Source: Kiloniellales bacterium
GTDB lineage: Bacteria; Pseudomonadota; Alphaproteobacteria; Kiloniellales; JAKSBE01
Assembly (NCBI GenBank): GCA_030067055.1
Contig: JASJAL010000151.1
Coordinates: 1 to 9,688 of the forward strand
Reading direction: 5' to 3'
DNA: 9,688 nt
This document shows, piece by piece, positions 6,079 through 9,688 of this stretch. The position numbers and the translations under genes are program-made. Under the pieces are notes generated by a model that saw only the letters and a program-made list of their open reading frames with translations, did not search any database and was not told where the DNA came from. Positions within the stretch are counted from its first letter, which is position 1, and the number at the start of each line of letters is the position of its first letter.

Positions 6079-6941
6079 AGACCGACTTTGGACGTCAAGA
6101 TCCAGGGATCGCCCGCGACCCTCACACCGAGCTTCGCCGCCTGGGCGGCCTGCCTGAGGAGGCGATCGATCTGGCCGAGACGGCCCTGCTGCTTGCCAAG
6201 CTCGACCGGCCGGGCGAAGACCTCGCGCGCTACCGCCACCACCTCTCGCTGCTGACCCGCGACACGGCGGCGGCAGCGGAAGAGCTGGGCGCGGCAGACA
6301 CGCTGGAGGCGCGGGCAGACACGCTGCAGCGTGTCCTGGTCGAGCGCTACAAGTACGAAGGCGACGCCACGACCTACGACGACCTGCAGAACGCCAACCT
6401 GATGCGGGTGATCGATCGCCGCTGCGGCCTGCCGGTCGCGCTCGGCATCCTGTTCCTGCACGCCGCCCGGGCCCAGGGCTGGCAGGCAGCGGCCCTCAAC
6501 TTTCCGGGTCATTTCCTGATCCGGCTCGAGCTCCAGGGCGAGCGCATCATCCTCGATCCCTTCCACCAGGGCCGGCCTTGCGACACTCGAGACCTGCGAG
6601 ATCTGCTGAAGTTCGCCCTGGGCCCGGAAGTCGAGCTCGGCCCCGAGCACTACGCCGAGATTGGCAACCGGGGCGTTTTGCTGCGCCTGCAGAACAACAT
6701 CAAGCAACGCCTCCTGCAGGCCGAGGACCTGGAGCGGGCGGTGGCGGTCATGGAGGCCATGCTGATGTTCGCGCCGGCCTCGTCCGAGCTTTGGTGCGAC
6801 TTAGGCCTCACCCAGGCTCAGCTCGGCAGCCTGCGCGGCGCTATCCTCGCCCTCGACAACTTCCTCCAGCTGGGCGGCCGCGACCCGCGCCGGGCCGAGG
6901 TGCTGGGCCTGTTGCAGCAGCTGCGCCGCAAGCTCAACTGA
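6075..6941 (+). CDS. SirB1-family protein (transglutaminase-like domain plus TPR-like C-terminus), probable CTG start
   Basis: The protein has 288 residues if translation starts at CTG 6075. The N-terminal helical part LRRLGGLPEEAIDLAETALL (20-39) is typical of SirB1/YchA proteins. The core contains YDDLQNANLMRVIDRRCGLP (101-120) and NFPGHFLIRL (142-151), with His146 and Asp161 (LDPFHQG) at the positions of the transglutaminase His-Asp pair. The family generally lacks the catalytic Cys; Cys117 is nearby but I cannot say it is a nucleophile. Residues about 205-288 look like TPR helices (ERAVAVMEAML, SSELWCDLGLTQAQLG). Biochemical function is unknown. In frame there is a TGA at 6069, then no ATG, GTG or TTG until ATG 6402, which would remove 109 residues including the conserved N-terminus. 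CTG 6075 overlaps the BON stop (CTGA) and has GGAGGA six nucleotides upstream. A sequencing frameshift after ATG 6068 is the alternative. Confidence 0.82.
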   Translation: MKTDFGRQDPGIARDPHTELRRLGGLPEEAIDLAETALLLAKLDRPGEDLARYRHHLSLLTRDTAAAAEELGAADTLEARADTLQRVLVERYKYEGDATTYDDLQNANLMRVIDRRCGLPVALGILFLHAARAQGWQAAALNFPGHFLIRLELQGERIILDPFHQGRPCDTRDLRDLLKFALGPEVELGPEHYAEIGNRGVLLRLQNNIKQRLLQAEDLERAVAVMEAMLMFAPASSELWCDLGLTQAQLGSLRGAILALDNFLQLGGRDPRRAEVLGLLQQLRRKLN

Positions 6942-6964
6942 GCTCCGGTACGCGCCTCCTTTGC

Positions 6965-6994
6965 CGAGACCTGCTGGCCGGAAGGCGTTATAGT
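6965..6994 (+). promoter_or_regulatory. Possible promoter of gshB
   Basis: TATAGT (6989-6994) matches the -10 consensus at 5 of 6 positions and lies 35 bp before the gshB ATG. The sequence about 18 bp upstream (CGAGAC, 6965-6970) is a poor -35. TTGCCG at 6961 fits the -35 better but is 22 bp away, too far. With 88 bp between the SirB1-family gene and gshB, a separate gshB promoter is plausible but unproven. Confidence 0.3.
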
Positions 6995-7029
6995 CCCCTC
7001 CCGATCGGAGCCAGGAAACCCAGCCGGCC

Positions 7030-8004
7030 ATGAGCCTTCGCGTCGCCTTTCAGATGGACCCCCTGGAGGGTATCGATATCGATGCCGACTCCACCTTCGT
7101 TCTCGCCCTCGAGGCGCAGAACCGGGGCCACAGGGTCTATCACTATCTGCCCCAGGACCTGGCCTTCGAGGCCGGCACGGTGCGCGCCCGGGCCCGCCCG
7201 CTTGAGGTCCGCCGCCAGAAGGGCGACCACTTCACCCTGGGGCCCGAGGAACGCCTCGACCTGCGCGGGATCGACGTCGTGCTGCTGCGCCAGGACCCGC
7301 CCTTCGACATGGCCTATATCACCACCACCCACCTGCTTGAGCACCTGCACCCGCGGCCCCTGGTGGTCAACGACCCGGCCGAGGTCCGCAACGCGCCCGA
7401 GAAGCTTTTCGTCACCAACTTCCCGGATCTCATGCCGCCGACCCTGATCAGCAGCCGACGGGAGGAGATCCTGGACTTCCGCGCCGGGCAAGGCGACATC
7501 GTGATCAAGCCGCTGTTCGGCAACGGCGGCGCCGACGTCTTCCACATCCGGCCCGAGGACGACAACCTCAACGCCCTCTTGGAGATGTTCACCCGGATCT
7601 ACCGCGAGCCGATCATGGTCCAGCGCTACCTGCCGGAGATCCGCGAGGGCGACAAGCGCATCATCCTGATCGACGGCGAGCCGGTCGGCGCGGTCAACCG
7701 GGTGCCGCCGGCCGGCGAGGCCCGCGCCAACCTGCACGTCGGCGGCCGCGCGGAGAAGTCGGATCTGACCCCGCGGGAGCGGGAGATCTGCGCCCGCCTC
7801 GGCCCGACCCTTGCAGAGCGCGGCCTGGTCTTCGTCGGCATCGACGTGATCGGCGACTACCTGACCGAGATCAACGTCACCTCTCCCACCGGCCTGCAGG
7901 AGATCGACCGCTTCGACGGGGTCTGCCTGGAGGGCCAGATCTGGGACGCCATCGAGGCGCGCCTGGCGCTGGTCGAGGAAGCCGGCCGCGGACTGGCCGG
8001 CTAA
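7030..8004 (+). CDS. gshB: Glutathione synthetase
   Basis: GshB joins gamma-glutamylcysteine and glycine using ATP, the second step of glutathione synthesis, in the cytoplasm. The protein has 324 residues, close to the bacterial norm of about 315. The N-terminal prokaryotic GSH-synthetase domain includes [20 protein letters not shown] (9-28) and [16 protein letters not shown]. The ATP-grasp domain shows [16 protein letters not shown] (156-171), the glycine-rich ATP loop, then [16 protein letters not shown], and the C-terminal metal/substrate motif [19 protein letters not shown], with Glu280 and Asn282 at the usual Mg2+ positions. The ATG at 7030 has AGGAAA eleven nucleotides upstream. The gene lies 88 bp after the SirB1-family gene, with its own possible -10 box, and 41 bp before a gamma-glutamylcyclotransferase-like gene. 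Proximity of yraN and gshB is common in alphaproteobacteria. All expected motifs are intact. Confidence 0.97.
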   Translation: MSLRVAFQMDPLEGIDIDADSTFVLALEAQNRGHRVYHYLPQDLAFEAGTVRARARPLEVRRQKGDHFTLGPEERLDLRGIDVVLLRQDPPFDMAYITTTHLLEHLHPRPLVVNDPAEVRNAPEKLFVTNFPDLMPPTLISSRREEILDFRAGQGDIVIKPLFGNGGADVFHIRPEDDNLNALLEMFTRIYREPIMVQRYLPEIREGDKRIILIDGEPVGAVNRVPPAGEARANLHVGGRAEKSDLTPREREICARLGPTLAERGLVFVGIDVIGDYLTEINVTSPTGLQEIDRFDGVCLEGQIWDAIEARLALVEEAGRGLAG

Positions 8005-8045
8005 CCGCGACCGCGGCTGGATCGTCGAGCGCCAGGCTGACTCCG

Positions 8046-8564
8046 ATGCGCTTTTTCTTCTTCGGCAGCTTGCGCGACCACGACATCCTGGAAGCGGTGA
8101 TCGGCCGAGCCTTTCCGCGCCGGGCCTTCCCGGCCGCGCAACTGCCGGATCATCGGCTGGAGCGCATGGCGCAGGAGACCTTTCCGCTGCTGGTCGCCGC
8201 CGCCGGCGCCTTGGCGCCCGGAGTCGTGGTCGAAGGCCTCGAGGCGGCCGATATCGAGCGCATCCACTTCTTCGAATCGGTCGAGTACGAGGCGAGCCTG
8301 CATTCCATCGCGCTGGCCGGCGGCGGCGCCCTAGACTGCCATCTCTTCGCCGCCACCAAAGCGAAGGAGGCGACCGGCGAGCCTTGGCATTTCGACGACT
8401 GGGCGGCGCGTCACAAGGCCAAGGAGCTGCGCGATGCCCGGCTCTGGATGGCCTTCCACGGCTGGGTCACGGCCGCGGAGGCCGACCGACTTTGGGACGA
8501 AGCCGTGGCCGCCGGCCGCGCAATCGAAGACCTGATCGCCGAGGTGACCGGCGGCTCCCCGTAA
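8046..8564 (+). CDS. Gamma-glutamylcyclotransferase-like (AIG2/GGCT fold) family protein
   Basis: This 172-residue protein begins with FFFFGSLRD (3-11), the version here of the YGSL substrate-binding loop that marks the AIG2/gamma-glutamylcyclotransferase fold. The segment IHFFESVEYEAS (73-84) aligns with the family's Asp-x-(Tyr/Phe)-Glu region and gives Glu77 as the probable acid/base. The C-terminal extension (DWAARHKAKELRDARLWM onward) is helical. Enzymes of this fold release 5-oxoproline from gamma-glutamyl peptides or amines, but many members have no known substrate. The position 41 bp after gshB, with no terminator between, suggests co-transcription and a link to glutathione or gamma-glutamyl metabolism. 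This is context inference only, and the substrate cannot be read from the sequence. The ribosome binding site before ATG 8046 is weak. The gene ends 32 bp before the convergent patatin-like gene. Confidence 0.78.
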   Translation: MRFFFFGSLRDHDILEAVIGRAFPRRAFPAAQLPDHRLERMAQETFPLLVAAAGALAPGVVVEGLEAADIERIHFFESVEYEASLHSIALAGGGALDCHLFAATKAKEATGEPWHFDDWAARHKAKELRDARLWMAFHGWVTAAEADRLWDEAVAAGRAIEDLIAEVTGGSP

Positions 8565-8566
8565 CC

Positions 8567-8588
8567 CCCCGGCGCGCAGCGACCGGGG
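8567..8588. repeat. Short inverted repeat in the convergent gap
   Basis: CCCCGG (8567-8572) and CCGGGG (8583-8588) form a 6-bp GC-only stem with a 10-base loop. It sits in the 32 bp between the convergent cyclotransferase-like and patatin-like genes. It could help end transcription in both directions, but no T-run follows on either strand, so I do not call it a terminator. Confidence 0.3.
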
Positions 8589-8596
8589 ACCAGACC

Positions 8597-9613
8597 TCAG
8601 CCGGCAAGCGACAAGGCCTCCCGCAGCTGTGGCAGGATCCGTTCGACGCAATCCCGGCCCTCGGCGATGGCGTCCTCGGCGCGGTTGAAGTCCATGAGCC
8701 GGATGTGGCCGAGCCGCGGCTCCAGCAAGACCTCCGGCGGATCGCCGGCCATTCGGCTGCGGGTGATCTGGTTCTGCATGATGCTGATGGAGTCCGCGAC
8801 CACGTCGAAGTAGGACGGGCGCTCCCGCTCGCCGTCGAGGAGCTGGACGAAAAGCCGCTCCGCGCCGCCGCGGATCCCGCTGGGAATGTCCTTGGTCAGG
8901 CGGGCGAGGAAGTTGGACCCCGAGGTGTCGACACCGCGCCGGACCCTGCCCGCAGCGCGGCCCCGCCGCCGGGCCGCCCGCTTGCCGGCGAGGTCGCTGT
9001 TGAGGTTGACCGCGATCACCCGGTCAGCGCCCAGGGCCCGGCAGAGCGACACCGGCACCGGGTTGACCAGGGCGCCGTCGACCAGCCAGCGGTCCTCGCT
9101 GGCGGCCGGGCTGACCAGCCCGGGTAGCGCCACCGAGGCGCGCACGGCCCGGAACAGCGAGCCGTCGCGCAGCCAGACCTCTCGGCCGGTCGCCAGATCG
9201 GTGGCGATGGCGCCGAAAGCGACCGGCAGGCCTTGGATCTCGATATCCTCCTGGCGCTCGGACATGAAGCGCATCAGGCGATCGCCCTCGATCAGACCGC
9301 CGCCGGCGAAGCGCAGATCGAGGTGGCCGAGGATCTCCCGCCAGTCGAGCTGGCGCGCCCAGGGCCCCAGGTCGCCGATATGGCCGGTCACCAGGGCCGC
9401 ACCGACGAAGGCGCCGATCGAGCAGCCGGTCACCACGTGCGGTCTGACCCCGGCCGCGGTCAGGGCCTCGACCACACCGATATGCGCCCAGCCACGGGCT
9501 GCGCCGCTGCCCAGCGCCAGACCGATGCGGGGCTTCCGGCGGGATGCCGGTGCGGGCTGTGGCTTGCCCTGCTTCGGCGCCTTCCGCGTGCGCCGACGTT
9601 CTGCAGTGGCCAT
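8597..9613 (-). CDS. Patatin-like phospholipase (RssA/NTE-type serine hydrolase)
   Basis: The protein has 338 residues from the ATG at 9613. After a basic, Pro-rich N-terminus (RRRTRKAPKQGKPQPAPASR, 6-25) comes the patatin domain. GLALGSGAARGWAHIG (31-46) forms the oxyanion-hole loop, GCSIG (63-67) is the GxSxG nucleophile elbow with Ser65, and DGALVNPVPV (179-188) carries the catalytic Asp179. The Ser-Asp dyad is therefore intact. Such enzymes cleave acyl esters of phospholipids; the substrate here is unknown. A very basic insertion (KRAARRRGRAAGRVRR, 211-226) follows the domain, and the remaining 110 residues are helical and poorly conserved. No signal peptide or clear membrane segment is seen, so it is probably cytoplasmic or membrane-peripheral. 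The frame is open upstream to a TTG at 9679; the ATG is preferred, although its GAGAGGAAGG ribosome binding site is 13 nt away, a little far. It is convergent with the gene at 8046. Confidence 0.9.
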   Translation of the reverse strand: MATAERRRTRKAPKQGKPQPAPASRRKPRIGLALGSGAARGWAHIGVVEALTAAGVRPHVVTGCSIGAFVGAALVTGHIGDLGPWARQLDWREILGHLDLRFAGGGLIEGDRLMRFMSERQEDIEIQGLPVAFGAIATDLATGREVWLRDGSLFRAVRASVALPGLVSPAASEDRWLVDGALVNPVPVSLCRALGADRVIAVNLNSDLAGKRAARRRGRAAGRVRRGVDTSGSNFLARLTKDIPSGIRGGAERLFVQLLDGERERPSYFDVVADSISIMQNQITRSRMAGDPPEVLLEPRLGHIRLMDFNRAEDAIAEGRDCVERILPQLREALSLAG

Positions 9614-9688
9614 CGGTTTTGGTTCGCCTTCCTCTCGATCCGGGCGCTGTTCGCCCAGAGTTCGCAGCAGCCGTCGCAAACAGAGCCC

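Noticed and set aside
6068..6157. ATG at 6068 as start of the gene after the BON lipoprotein
   Set aside because: Its frame stops at 6157 after 29 unrelated codons, and it overlaps the GGAGGA site instead of lying downstream of it.
6988..7737. Minus-strand open frame of 249 codons opposite gshB
   Set aside because: Antisense shadow of a fully conserved GshB; no supporting motif or ribosome binding site context.
8005..8045. CCGCGACCGCGG dyad between gshB and the cyclotransferase-like gene as a terminator
   Set aside because: The dyad is very short with no loop room and no following T-run, so it is more likely chance in GC-rich DNA.

Overview
The window is ordinary-looking chromosomal DNA from a GC-rich alphaproteobacterium, probably Rhodospirillales-like. 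The evidence is the gene order (hrcA diverging from rph-rdgB-hemW, then a LppC/LpoA-type lipoprotein, yraN and gshB), the GC-biased third codon positions, and alphaproteobacterial versions of HrcA, HemW, GshB and the BON lipoprotein. This placement is by recalled family resemblance; no database search was possible. I see no mobile element, phage gene, CRISPR array, tRNA or rRNA. No stretch above 300 bp lacks a gene.

Layout. Positions 1-704 (-) hold the N-terminal two thirds of hrcA, the heat-shock repressor, which runs off the left edge. A 158 bp divergent gap follows, with a candidate hrcA promoter. Next comes a tight + strand cluster: rph (863-1579), rdgB (1601-2209) and hemW (2202-3413), covering tRNA 3'-end trimming, cleansing of the nucleotide pool, and a radical-SAM heme-handling protein. 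hemW meets a convergent LppC/LpoA-type lipoprotein gene (3410-4816, -) at a CTAG that supplies both stop codons.

From 4981 the + strand resumes with yraN, a DolP-like double-BON lipoprotein gene, and a SirB1-family gene whose only plausible start is a CTG overlapping the BON stop codon. gshB follows, then a gamma-glutamylcyclotransferase-like gene. The right end is a convergent patatin-like phospholipase gene (8597-9613, -).

How the genes relate. The lipoprotein-yraN-BON segment resembles the E. coli lpoA-yraN-diaA-dolP neighbourhood (cell-envelope maintenance), but rsmI and diaA are absent here. gshB next to the cyclotransferase-like gene makes a small glutathione/gamma-glutamyl pair. The patatin-like protein may act on lipids.

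No new multi-gene system is evident. The observations most worth checking are the CTG start of the SirB1-family gene, a terminator-like hairpin between yraN and the BON gene, the missing rsmI, and dyad elements in the two divergent intergenic regions.
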